A DNA stretch of 32,074 nt from Gammaproteobacteria bacterium (GTDB taxonomy: Bacteria > Pseudomonadota > Gammaproteobacteria > Steroidobacterales > Woeseiaceae). The notes beneath the pieces were generated by a model. The model was not told the DNA's origin, ran no database searches, and was given only the letters and a program-made list of their open reading frames with translations. The stretch spans positions 1 to 32,074 of the forward strand of contig QOPG01000015.1 of the NCBI GenBank assembly GCA_003331585.1. Reading direction: 5' to 3'. Both the position numbers and the translations under genes were made by a program. This document shows positions 8,538 through 17,189 of the stretch, one piece after another (positions within the stretch are counted from its first letter, which is position 1; each line of letters opens with the position of its first letter).

Positions 8538-8558
8538 TGTTACCTTAACCTATATGGT

Positions 8559-9800
8559 ATGAACACTATTAAATCAAAAAATAATCGTGAATTTGACATC
8601 ATCATATATGGCGCCTCAAGCTTCACAGGGAAAATTATTCTCGATTACTTTGTAGAAAAGTATCCTCCTCATGATTCTTTTCGATGGGCAATTGCTGGAA
8701 GAAATAAAACAAAACTTGAAAAATTAACCCAAAATTTTGATTTTGACATACCTATATTCATAGCCGATAGTCATGACAGACAAGCGCTTGATGATTTATC
8801 AAAAAAAACAAAAGTTATACTTACAACTGTTGGACCTTATGCTAAATATGGGGCTGATCTTGTCTTCGCATGCTCGAATAACGGAACAGATTACTGTGAT
8901 CTTGCAGGAGAAACACAGTGGATAAGAAAAATGATAGATGATAATCATGAATTAGCCAAAACAACAGGAGCCAGGATAATAAGTGCTTGTGGTTTTGATT
9001 CCATACCATTCGATTTGGGTGTTTACTATATGCAGAACCATGCAATAAATAAAATTAATAAACCCCTAGAAAAAATAATTACTCTTGTAAGGGCAATGCG
9101 CGGTGGGGCTAGTGGCGGGACAATAGCCAGTATCATAAATATTATAATCGAAGGAAAGAGAAATCGAGAAATAGCAAGAATAGTTTCAAATCCATACGCG
9201 CTCAATCCCGAAGGAATGCGAGAAGGTCCGGATAAGAGGGATCTGCAAACATTCGTTTTTAATAAAAAACTAAAAACATGGACTTCACCTTTCATAATGG
9301 CTTCAATAAACACGAGAATAGTAAGACGAACTAATGCCTTACTTAATTACCCATACGGTAAAAGTTTTTCATACACTGAATATACGGACTGTGGAAATGG
9401 TGTATCTGGGGCTTTTAAGTCTTTCATGATGACTACTTTTCTCGGTCTATTCATGATGTTCACCACCTTTGAGTTTTCAAGAAAAAATATTATTCAAAAA
9501 TTTTTACCTAAACCTGGTGAAGGGCCAAACAAAACTCAGCAAAAAAATGGATTTTTTAAACTATTCATGCACGGATTATCCAGTTCTGGTGAAACACTAA
9601 AAATGAAAATCACTGGAAATCAAGATCCTGGGTATGGGTCAACAAGCAAAATGATTAGCGAAGTTGCTATCTGCTTAGCATTAGATGAAGTTAAAACGGA
9701 AGGAGGTATTTGGACACCTGCATCTGCTTTAGGTGAAAAATTATTAAATCGTCTCGAAAAGAATGCAGGTATGACCTTTGAAATGATGGAAACAGAATAA
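8559..9800 (+). CDS. Saccharopine dehydrogenase-like NAD(P)-binding protein (trans-acting enoyl reductase type)
   Basis: Rossmann-fold oxidoreductase of the saccharopine dehydrogenase superfamily, in the branch containing human SCCPDH-like proteins and mycobacterial trans-acting enoyl reductases. The dinucleotide loop is FDIIIYGASSFTGKIIL near the N-terminus. Further family blocks are ILTTVGPYAKYG, NGTDYCDLAGETQWIRKM, SACGFDSIPFDLG and RGGASGGT. I start it at ATG 8559 (413 residues). The frame stays open to a TTG at 8469, but that extension is hydrophobic and not part of the fold. It is divergent from msbA and 4 bases from the next lipoprotein gene. The substrate is unknown: a lipid-linked or polyketide-like reduction is possible from family membership, whereas true lysine metabolism is unlikely. 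Confidence 0.8.
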   Translation: MNTIKSKNNREFDIIIYGASSFTGKIILDYFVEKYPPHDSFRWAIAGRNKTKLEKLTQNFDFDIPIFIADSHDRQALDDLSKKTKVILTTVGPYAKYGADLVFACSNNGTDYCDLAGETQWIRKMIDDNHELAKTTGARIISACGFDSIPFDLGVYYMQNHAINKINKPLEKIITLVRAMRGGASGGTIASIINIIIEGKRNREIARIVSNPYALNPEGMREGPDKRDLQTFVFNKKLKTWTSPFIMASINTRIVRRTNALLNYPYGKSFSYTEYTDCGNGVSGAFKSFMMTTFLGLFMMFTTFEFSRKNIIQKFLPKPGEGPNKTQQKNGFFKLFMHGLSSSGETLKMKITGNQDPGYGSTSKMISEVAICLALDEVKTEGGIWTPASALGEKLLNRLEKNAGMTFEMMETE

Positions 9801-9804
9801 AAAA

Positions 9805-10383
9805 ATGAATCAATTAGGTGGAAATATATTAATTCTAATTTTGCTCATAGGATGCTCATCTCAAGTAGTGATAACAGATCCATCAATACCCGACCTTCTA
9901 ATAGAAAAATCTCCCTACAATGTTGCTATCATTTACCCAGAAAATTTCAATAATTTTATACACGAAGAGAAAGTAATTGGTAGGAAATCATGGACAATAG
10001 ATTTTTCTGAATCAAATAAAATTCTATTCAATAAAGTATTTTCATCATTTTTCTCAACAGCCGACGTACTTCTATCTGACTCAGAAATTAACTCATCAAA
10101 TTATAAGTTTATAATAAAGCCAAATATTGATGTAATTGAATTTTCAGTTCCGGAACAAAGTCAAGATGAAACATTTTCGGTATGGATCCGTTATAGAATA
10201 AAAATATATGACTCAACTGGGACTGAGTTAATTAATTGGCCTATAAGTTCATATGGCAAAACATCCACATCAACTTTTGCTGATGAGCAAGATCTTGCAA
10301 GAGCGGCTGTTTTAGCAATGAGGGATGCTGCTGCTTTGATTATTCTTCAAATGGAAAAATCAAAAATAATAGAAAAAAGTTGA
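9805..10383 (+). CDS. Uncharacterised lipoprotein
   Basis: I do not recognise the family. The 192-residue protein has a short hydrophobic signal and a lipobox LLIGC with the lipidated Cys17, followed by Ser-Ser, so outer-membrane sorting by Lol is likely. The n-region (MNQLGGN) has no Lys or Arg, which is unusual. The mature part has alternating strands (VAIIYP, YKFIIKPNIDVIEF, WIRYRIKIYDSTG) and ends in a predicted helix, RAAVLAMRDAAALIILQMEK. This overall pattern is seen in small periplasm-facing lipoproteins of the YajG/LptE size class, but I see no specific motif. It follows the dehydrogenase-like gene by 4 bases and is very probably co-transcribed with it. Confidence 0.7.
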   Translation: MNQLGGNILILILLIGCSSQVVITDPSIPDLLIEKSPYNVAIIYPENFNNFIHEEKVIGRKSWTIDFSESNKILFNKVFSSFFSTADVLLSDSEINSSNYKFIIKPNIDVIEFSVPEQSQDETFSVWIRYRIKIYDSTGTELINWPISSYGKTSTSTFADEQDLARAAVLAMRDAAALIILQMEKSKIIEKS

Positions 10384-10415
10384 AAGAAAACGTTCGACCA
10401 CAATAAATATAAAAC

Positions 10416-11090
10416 ATGGATAATAAGTTAAAAATAAAATCAATCTTTGCTAAATTAATTTTTTTAATAATGATATTCAATCTAACTGCCTGTGTAACCT
10501 CAAGGATTGAAGATAACAGAATTGGTTTAACAGGAATTTCAGATGGGGAAGGCGTGGTAATTCTAGCAAAAAGCTATCATTTAGGTAATGACACTGAAAC
10601 TGATTTTATCAAATGTGTTAGTTCAAATGTTAGTAGAGGTTCATCTCCAATTAGAGTGATTCAAACGATAGACTTCAAAAATACTCTTTTCCCATGGTTT
10701 GAGCCAAGAACTGCGCCATCTGATACCAATGCTTTGGCAAGATTATTAAAAAGAAGTCAAGTAGCAGAAAGAATTTCAGATGCAAAAATTCGATACATCA
10801 TTTGGTTAGATGGAAATACAGATAGTGCTGGTGGAGGCGGAAGTATGTCCTGTGCCTTAGGCCCAACTGGTGCGGGTTGCTTTGGTTTTGCTTGGTGGCA
10901 AAATGACTCCAAATATGAGGCTACTGTATGGGATATAAAAGATTCAGCAAATGAGGGTAATATTAGCGCTGAATATAGCGGAACATCTTTTTTACCTGCA
11001 ATTGTAGTGCCTGTTCCACTTTTTGCTAGAACGCAAGCAAAGGCTTGTAAAGGGCTTTCAGATCAGTTGAAAGTATTTATTTCAGGTTAA
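10416..11090 (+). CDS. Uncharacterised lipoprotein with Gly/Cys-rich loop
   Basis: Function unknown. It has 224 residues with a charged n-region (MDNKLKIK), hydrophobic core and lipobox LTAC, lipidated Cys26. The mature protein has a PWFEPRTAP segment (94-101), RYIIWLDGN (126-134), then a glycine-rich stretch with two cysteines, Cys146 and Cys155, inside GGGGSMSCALGPTGAGCFG, followed by WW and YEATVWDI. Cys67 and Cys211 are two more cysteines, so two disulfides in the periplasm are possible. The C-terminal part includes PAIVVPVPLFARTQAKAC. I have the impression of a family conserved in proteobacteria but cannot name it. It starts 32 bases after the previous lipoprotein gene. Confidence 0.7.
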   Translation: MDNKLKIKSIFAKLIFLIMIFNLTACVTSRIEDNRIGLTGISDGEGVVILAKSYHLGNDTETDFIKCVSSNVSRGSSPIRVIQTIDFKNTLFPWFEPRTAPSDTNALARLLKRSQVAERISDAKIRYIIWLDGNTDSAGGGGSMSCALGPTGAGCFGFAWWQNDSKYEATVWDIKDSANEGNISAEYSGTSFLPAIVVPVPLFARTQAKACKGLSDQLKVFISG

Positions 11091-11147
11091 GATTTATTAC
11101 AAAAGTTAAATGAAATAATGACCACATTTTTTTATTGTTTTTGATTA

Positions 11148-11393
11148 ATGAAATTAAATATTATAATTTTACTTCTTCTTTTATGCTTTGGATTGCTTAT
11201 AGTTCCTCTTGGACTATTCGCAATAAATGATTTTATTTTTGGAAAATATTCAGGTGATGGATTTGTTGGTTTTTATGATGATTACTTTGATTTACTAAAA
11301 AATGGTAATCTATTTTCTTGGTTTATATTATTCTCGCCCTACTTGGTTTATCTGGTAGTTAGGTTGATAATTAAGTTTTCAAGAAAAATTTAA
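11148..11393 (+). CDS. Small two-helix membrane protein, unknown function
   Basis: The 81-residue protein has two hydrophobic segments, about residues 4-26 and 57-75, joined by an acidic/aromatic loop (DGFVGFYDDYFDLL), and a basic end (KFSRKI). This charge pattern suggests both ends are cytoplasmic. There is no SD sequence. It lies 57 bases after the second lipoprotein and 14 bases before prc, in the same direction. No family is recognised; its reality rests on the clean membrane pattern and tight spacing. Confidence 0.55.
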   Translation: MKLNIIILLLLLCFGLLIVPLGLFAINDFIFGKYSGDGFVGFYDDYFDLLKNGNLFSWFILFSPYLVYLVVRLIIKFSRKI

Positions 11394-11407
11394 TATAAGG
11401 AAATAGT

Positions 11408-13489
11408 GTGAGAAAAAAAATATTTTTAATCATGAAGCAAGCTTTTTATTTATCTTTTCTATTGCTTATTACTCAATTATCTTTTTCTTCTATTAATTTA
11501 AATTCTCATGAATCAATTAAACCAGAAAAAAAACACGAGAAAATCAGCGCTCTCATTGAAAGATTCATAGAGAGATCTCATTACAATCACACAAAAATTG
11601 ATGATGAGCTATCTTCCAAAATATTTTCAAAATACATTGAAGATTTAGATGAAAATCGCTCTTACTTTACTGTAACTGAGATTCAAAATTTCGAAAAATA
11701 TCGTTACAAAATAGATGATATGTTCGGTTCTCAGTCTCTCGACCCCGTTTATGAGATTTTTAATAAATACAGAATAAATGCCTCAAATAGGATGGAGTTC
11801 GCCCTAGACCTTCTTAAAACTGAACCTGATTTCACTTTAACTGAAATATTTGAATTTGATCGATCAGAAAAAGGTTGGCTAACATCAGCTGAAGATTTGG
11901 ATGAAATATGGAGAAAGAGAGTCAAAAATGATGCCCTTAGCCTCCTCTTAAATGAAAAAGACTGGGATGAAGCGAAAGAAATACTCGAAAAAAGATATCA
12001 GAGATTTTTAAAGCAACTCAATCAAATAAACAGTGATGATATTTTTGAAACATTCATGAATTCAGCGGTTCATTCTCTTGACCCACACTCAAGTTATTTT
12101 TCACCGAGAAATTCAGAAGAATATCAAATACAAATGAGCTTGTCTTATTTTGGTATTGGAGCCTCTTTATCGATAGAGGATGATTATGTATCTATTATAA
12201 ATATAATCCCTGGAGGTCCAGCTGCGATAGATGGGCAGCTAAAACCAAAAGATAGAATCACAGCAATTGCCCAAGGCATTGATGGCGAATTAACTGATGT
12301 AATTGGATGGCGCTTAGATGATGTAGTTCAACTAATACGTGGACCGGAGAATACTGTTGTAAGATTACAAATACTTCCGGAAGGGATGGCTCCAGGTGAG
12401 CCGGAAAAAATAATAGATCTCACTAGAGATCAAATTAAACTCGAAGAGTCTGCTGCAAAAAGTGAAATCATTCAAACCGAAAGAAATGAAGAGAAATATA
12501 AAATTGGTGTTATAGATATCCCCAGTTTTTACAGAGATTATCGTGCATTAAAGAGTGGGGATGAAGAATTTACGAGCACAAGTAGTGATGTTAAAAGGCT
12601 TCTCAATAATTTAAATAATGAAAATATTGACGCATTAATTATTGATCTTAGGAATAATGGGGGTGGGCATTTAACTGAAGCTACAGCTCTGACTGGATTA
12701 TTTATAGATAATGGACCTGTTGTTCAATTAAGAAATGCGAATGGGAGAATCAGTAGGTTAGATGATCCTGACCCAGTCCCCAGATCATCATACAATGGAC
12801 CAATGATAGTTTTGGTTAATCGATATAGCGCTTCCGCTTCAGAAATTTTTGCTGCTGCTATACAGGATTACGGAAGAGGAATTGTCATCGGGCAGCAAAC
12901 CTATGGAAAAGGAACCGTTCAAAATCTTTATGCGCTGGATCAATACGTAAGAAGGAATGATGATGAACTTGGCCAATTAACCCTGACAATAGGTAAATAT
13001 TATAGGGTTACTGGTGAAAGTACACAAAACAGAGGTGTGATACCAGATATCAAATTACCCTCTTATATTGACAAAAGTAAAACTGGTGAAAGCTCAAGAG
13101 ATTCATCGCTTCCCTGGGATACAATAAAACCGTCCAGATTTAAAAAAGGGAAATCACTTGATAGCATAATAAAATTTCTTCTGAGTCAGCATGAGAGAAG
13201 AATGGAGAGTGATCCAGACTTAATCCTTCTAAAAGAAGATATTGAAGAATCATTAAAATACAGAAAAAAAACCTCAGTTTCACTTAATCTCAAGGAAAGA
13301 ATCGAAGAAAGAGAGGAAAATAAAAAAAGAAAAGAACAATTAGAAAACGAAAAAAACGATTCTGATGAGGATCAAGATAATGAGGATCGAGATATAAATT
13401 TATATGAAGCGGCTGACATTGCCACTGATTATAAAGTTTTAGTTGCTTCAGAAGAGGAAAAAAATCAAATTGCAAAACAAATTAACTGA
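11408..13489 (+). CDS. prc: Carboxy-terminal (tail-specific) processing protease Prc
   Basis: Periplasmic S41A serine protease that trims or degrades proteins from their C-termini, including murein endopeptidases and some lipoproteins. The 693 residues (682 in E. coli) have an N-terminal signal peptide (cleavage about residue 27), the Prc N-terminal domain with LDPHSSYFSPR (224-233), a PDZ domain (about 240-325), the LRNNGGGHL substrate loop (414-422), catalytic Ser476 in NRYSASASEIFAAA, and Lys501 in TYGKGTVQ, with the family's 25-residue Ser-Lys spacing. The start is GTG at 11408, supported by AAGGA six bases upstream. The C-terminal extension is highly charged (about residues 615-660). It ends 11 bases before the convergent DUF1249 gene; no terminator is visible. 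Confidence 0.95.
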   Translation: MRKKIFLIMKQAFYLSFLLLITQLSFSSINLNSHESIKPEKKHEKISALIERFIERSHYNHTKIDDELSSKIFSKYIEDLDENRSYFTVTEIQNFEKYRYKIDDMFGSQSLDPVYEIFNKYRINASNRMEFALDLLKTEPDFTLTEIFEFDRSEKGWLTSAEDLDEIWRKRVKNDALSLLLNEKDWDEAKEILEKRYQRFLKQLNQINSDDIFETFMNSAVHSLDPHSSYFSPRNSEEYQIQMSLSYFGIGASLSIEDDYVSIINIIPGGPAAIDGQLKPKDRITAIAQGIDGELTDVIGWRLDDVVQLIRGPENTVVRLQILPEGMAPGEPEKIIDLTRDQIKLEESAAKSEIIQTERNEEKYKIGVIDIPSFYRDYRALKSGDEEFTSTSSDVKRLLNNLNNENIDALIIDLRNNGGGHLTEATALTGLFIDNGPVVQLRNANGRISRLDDPDPVPRSSYNGPMIVLVNRYSASASEIFAAAIQDYGRGIVIGQQTYGKGTVQNLYALDQYVRRNDDELGQLTLTIGKYYRVTGESTQNRGVIPDIKLPSYIDKSKTGESSRDSSLPWDTIKPSRFKKGKSLDSIIKFLLSQHERRMESDPDLILLKEDIEESLKYRKKTSVSLNLKERIEEREENKKRKEQLENEKNDSDEDQDNEDRDINLYEAADIATDYKVLVASEEEKNQIAKQIN

Positions 13490-13500
13490 TTCACAATAAT

Positions 13501-13944
13501 TTAGGAATAGTTGTTATCTAGAAGATAATCCAACCATTTATTGAAGACGATATTTTTTTTCCATAACTTACTTATAATTTCGTTATTCTGATTAACAATT
13601 TCCCTGAATTGGTTTCTTCCATGAATGTCACCAATCGAAATAACCTCAGCCAAATCACCATCATAATAAGCTCTAATTGTAAGATTGGGCTCATAGTTAA
13701 TCTTGTTATTATGTTTAAAAGAGTATGTAAGTGAAAAAGTTATTGTATATTTAGTTTTTTCTAAAATTGTTAGATATAGATTTTCTGCATTCAAAGATTC
13801 TAAAACCCTTCCCTTGTCAATATCTCTAAGGTCAGGTAAAAGATTATGTAACTTTATAAAATTACTTTCATAAAGCGTCATTAACCCCACAAAAGATCGA
13901 GGTTTTGCAATTGCTTGAGGAATAATCTCGTGATCATTTATCAA
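13501..13944 (-). CDS. DUF1249 (YqiB-like) protein
   Basis: The 147-residue protein matches DUF1249, the family of E. coli YqiB. The blocks seen are LMTLYESNFIKLHNLLPD, LEKTKYTITFSL, PNLTIRAYYDGDLAEVIS and a C-terminal W-x-KN...FNKWLDYLL. The family has no known biochemical role. The start is a TTG at 13944 whose TTGA overlaps the ppsR stop by 4 bases, implying translational coupling to ppsR. The first in-frame ATG (codon 22) would cut into the conserved part. In E. coli yqiB sits with cpdA and nudF, so the ppsR pairing here is different. Confidence 0.82.
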   Translation of the reverse strand: MINDHEIIPQAIAKPRSFVGLMTLYESNFIKLHNLLPDLRDIDKGRVLESLNAENLYLTILEKTKYTITFSLTYSFKHNNKINYEPNLTIRAYYDGDLAEVISIGDIHGRNQFREIVNQNNEIISKLWKKNIVFNKWLDYLLDNNYS

Positions 13945-14759
13945 GGTCTAAACCTTCGTTCTATGCCTGTTTTTTCGAGAATCTTGCCTGAAATTTCTTC
14001 AATAGATAACTCTGTAGTATCCACATAATTTATATTATTTTTTTCAAACATCCTTTCAGATTCTCTTATCTCAAAACTAATTTGCTTTATAGATGAATAA
14101 CTCCCCAATGAGCGGCGCTCTTTTCTTATTTGTTTTAATCTCTCTGGTGCTATTGTGAGTCCAAATAATTTCTTATGATGTTGTTTTAATGATTTTGGTA
14201 TTAATCCATCTTCTAATTCAAATTCTGTCAAAGGGAAATTAGCTGCATAGATTCCATATTGCATTGCCAGATAAAGACAAGTGGGTGTTTTTCCCGACCT
14301 TGATACACCTATTAAGATAATATCTGCCATATCATAATGCTTAAGTATGCTTCCATCATCATTCGATAGAGCGAAATTCGTTGCCTCGATTCTTTTCATA
14401 TAATTTTTTGTATCACTCATTCCATGAGCCAGCCCACTCTTTCTTACTGATTTTTGCTTTAACTCTTTTTCTAATGGGCCAATAAATACATCAAATATAT
14501 CCAAATGCAGTCCGTTTACAGTTTTAATTATCTCTCGAAGCTCATCTTGAACTAATGTTGAGAATATAATTGGTTTCTCTGAGGAATCACGATTTTCTGA
14601 ATTTATTTTCGAAACAGCCTCTTTAGCCTTGTCTTCGCTGTCTATAAATGGCAAAGTCACTTGTTGAAAATCATGATAATCGAATTGAGTGATCAAACTA
14701 TGACCGAGAGTTTCGACAGTGACGCCGGTTTGATCCGAAAGGAAATAAATATACCTCAC
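13941..14759 (-). CDS. ppsR: Phosphoenolpyruvate synthase regulatory protein (kinase/pyrophosphorylase)
   Basis: DUF299 bifunctional regulator. It inactivates PpsA by ADP-dependent phosphorylation of a Thr and reactivates it by phosphate-dependent dephosphorylation. The P-loop GVSRSGKTP is at about residues 151-159, with the N-terminal YFLSDQTGVTVETLGHSL and the C-terminal GLTIAPERLKQIR-x-ERR blocks typical of the family. I chose GTG at 14759 because RYIYFLSDQTG aligns with homologous N-termini and GGTGGG lies seven bases upstream; a TTG at 14774 would add five residues. It is divergent from its target ppsA across a very short gap, the usual pairing. Confidence 0.94.
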   Translation of the reverse strand: MRYIYFLSDQTGVTVETLGHSLITQFDYHDFQQVTLPFIDSEDKAKEAVSKINSENRDSSEKPIIFSTLVQDELREIIKTVNGLHLDIFDVFIGPLEKELKQKSVRKSGLAHGMSDTKNYMKRIEATNFALSNDDGSILKHYDMADIILIGVSRSGKTPTCLYLAMQYGIYAANFPLTEFELEDGLIPKSLKQHHKKLFGLTIAPERLKQIRKERRSLGSYSSIKQISFEIRESERMFEKNNINYVDTTELSIEEISGKILEKTGIERRFRP

Positions 14760-14825
14760 AATATAGCCCACCAAAAGAATGAAAAATATATTGTCTAATT
14801 ACATGCATATTAACTCAAGATAAAA

Positions 14826-17189
14826 ATGTCAAAACCTTACGTAAAAAAACTAAATGAATTAAATATAAATAATATTGACTTAGTGGGCGGAAAAAACGCA
14901 TCACTAGGAGAAATGATAAGTGAGTTAACTGATTTGGGTATCAAAGTCCCTGGAGGATTTGCTACAACTTCTCATGCTTATCAAGATTTCCTTAATCAAG
15001 ATGATCTTGGAAAAAGAATTAATAACGTTTTGAATAATCTCAATGTAGATAATATTGAAGAATTAACTGAAACAGGTCGTCAAATAAGGCAATGGATCCT
15101 TGATACTGAAATTTCTTCAGAGCTTAAATCTGAAATCGAAAAAGAGTGGAAAGAAATTACCAATAATAAAGATCTTGCATTTGCCGTAAGATCTTCAGCA
15201 ACAGCAGAAGACCTTCCTGATGCATCATTTGCCGGTCAGCAAGAAACATATTTAAATATTGTGGGTCTAGACAACTTAATTGAGGCGCTACATCATGTAT
15301 ACGCTTCTTTATATACCGATCGAGCAATTTCTTATCGAATTCATCAAGGCTTTGATCATTCAGACGTTGCATTATCTGTAGGTTTCCAGCAAATGGTCAG
15401 AAGTGATATAGGCTCATCAGGAGTAATGTTTTCATTAGACACTGAAACTGGTTTTAAAGACGCTGTATTTATAACATCCTCGTTAGGATTAGGTGAAACT
15501 GTTGTCCAAGGGTCAGTCAATCCAGATGAATTCTATGTCTACAAAAAGGCCTTAGAAAATAATAACTATCCAATTTTAAGAAAAACACTTGGCGATAAAT
15601 CAATAAAAATGATTTTAGGTAAAAATAATACTTTAGGTGAAACAGTTCAAATTATTGAGGTTGACGAAAAAGAATCTCGCAACTTCTCCATTTCTGATCA
15701 AGATATTATTGATCTTGCAAAATATGCGGTAACAATCGAAAATCATTATAAAAGACCAATGGATATAGAATGGGGCAAGGACGGCTCAAATGGAGAAATA
15801 TACATTCTTCAAGCAAGGCCTGAGACAGTTCAAAGTCGGTCTGGAAACACAATCAATAGATTTTCTCTTAAATCAAAATCTTCAGTTCTTACAACAGGAA
15901 GAAGTATCGGACAAAAGATAGGATCTGGAACTGCTAAAATAATAAAAAATATAAATGAAATGCATCGCATTCAAGATGGAGATGTTTTAATTTCAGATAT
16001 GACAGATCCAGACTGGGAACCTATTATGAAAAAAGCATCTGCAATAGTGACCAATCGTGGTGGCAGAACATGTCATGCGGCGATAATAGCAAGAGAGCTT
16101 GGGATACCAGCTGTAGTTGGATGCAATAATGCGACCGAAAAAGTACCTGATAATAGTGCTGTAACTGTAAGCTGTGCAGAGGGTGATGAAGGTTTTGTAT
16201 ACGACGGTATACTGGAATTTGAAGAACAACATATAGAGGTAGATTCACTTCCAGATATTCCTGTCAAAATAATGATGAATGTAGGAAATCCGGATAGAGC
16301 TTTTAGTTTTTCATCAATCCCAAATCATGGTGTTGGCCTGGCTAGGCTTGAATTTATTATAAATCGCATGATAGGTATTCATCCAAAAGCCTTAATTAAT
16401 TACGATGAAATGAAAGGCCCACTAAAAGCTAAAATTGATCAACAAATGGCTGGTTACGAAGATCCAGTTAAATTTTTTGTAGATAAATTAGCTGAAGGTG
16501 TAAGTACTATAGCCGCAGCATTTTCTCCTAAGCCAGTAATTGTAAGGATGTCAGATTTCAAATCTAATGAGTATGCAAATCTAATAGGTGGAGATATCTT
16601 TGAGCCTAAAGAAGAAAATCCTATGATTGGATTTAGAGGTGCTGGCAGATATGTTGCAAGCAATTGGCGTGATTGTTTCGATTTAGAATGTGAAGCATTG
16701 AAAAAAGTAAGAAATGAGATGGGTTTAAAAAATGTTCAGCTAATGATTCCATTTGTAAGAACAGTTAAACAAGCAAAAGATGTTATTGATATATTAGCTG
16801 AGAATGGTTTAAAGAGAGACGGTGACTTAAAAATTATAATGATGTCAGAGCTTCCATCAAACTCAATTCTAGCGAATGAATTTCTTGAGTATTTTGATGG
16901 CATGTCGATAGGATCAAATGATATGACTCAATTGACCCTTGGTCTAGACAGAGATTCGAGTTTAGTTGCAGATATTTTTGATGAAAGAGATGACGCTGTC
17001 AAAAAAATGCTCTCTATGTCTATTGATGCATGCTTAGAACAAAATAAATATATAGGGATATGCGGTCAAGGTCCTTCTGATCATCCTGATTTAGCGGCCT
17101 GGCTGTTAGAGAAAAATATTGAAAGCATGTCTTTAAACCCAGATACTGTTATTGAAACTTGGATGTCCTTAGCAGGTAAGAAAGTTTAA
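14826..17189 (+). CDS. ppsA: Phosphoenolpyruvate synthase
   Basis: Makes PEP from pyruvate, ATP and water; needed for gluconeogenesis from three-carbon substrates. The 787 residues are close to E. coli PpsA (792). Domain order is an N-terminal ATP-grasp-like domain (VGGKNASLGEM at 20-30, FAVRSSATAEDLPDASFAGQ), a central swivelling domain with the phosphorylated His417 in RGGRTCHAAIIARELG, and a C-terminal PEP/pyruvate barrel with IGSNDMTQL and the catalytic Cys746 in GICGQGPSD. A Thr for PpsR control (GRTCH, two residues before the His) is present. The stop overlaps convergent DUF938 by 4 bases. Confidence 0.97.
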   Translation: MSKPYVKKLNELNINNIDLVGGKNASLGEMISELTDLGIKVPGGFATTSHAYQDFLNQDDLGKRINNVLNNLNVDNIEELTETGRQIRQWILDTEISSELKSEIEKEWKEITNNKDLAFAVRSSATAEDLPDASFAGQQETYLNIVGLDNLIEALHHVYASLYTDRAISYRIHQGFDHSDVALSVGFQQMVRSDIGSSGVMFSLDTETGFKDAVFITSSLGLGETVVQGSVNPDEFYVYKKALENNNYPILRKTLGDKSIKMILGKNNTLGETVQIIEVDEKESRNFSISDQDIIDLAKYAVTIENHYKRPMDIEWGKDGSNGEIYILQARPETVQSRSGNTINRFSLKSKSSVLTTGRSIGQKIGSGTAKIIKNINEMHRIQDGDVLISDMTDPDWEPIMKKASAIVTNRGGRTCHAAIIARELGIPAVVGCNNATEKVPDNSAVTVSCAEGDEGFVYDGILEFEEQHIEVDSLPDIPVKIMMNVGNPDRAFSFSSIPNHGVGLARLEFIINRMIGIHPKALINYDEMKGPLKAKIDQQMAGYEDPVKFFVDKLAEGVSTIAAAFSPKPVIVRMSDFKSNEYANLIGGDIFEPKEENPMIGFRGAGRYVASNWRDCFDLECEALKKVRNEMGLKNVQLMIPFVRTVKQAKDVIDILAENGLKRDGDLKIIMMSELPSNSILANEFLEYFDGMSIGSNDMTQLTLGLDRDSSLVADIFDERDDAVKKMLSMSIDACLEQNKYIGICGQGPSDHPDLAAWLLEKNIESMSLNPDTVIETWMSLAGKKV

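Noticed and set aside
8469-8558. N-terminal extension of the saccharopine-dehydrogenase-like protein from TTG 8469
   Set aside because: The extra 30 residues are hydrophobic and unlike the family, whose fold begins just after the ATG at 8559; the region more likely holds control sites for msbA and this gene.
13489-13501. A terminator between convergent prc and the DUF1249 gene
   Set aside because: The 11-base gap has no hairpin with a T-run; the same holds for 25206-25217, so no terminator is claimed at either junction.
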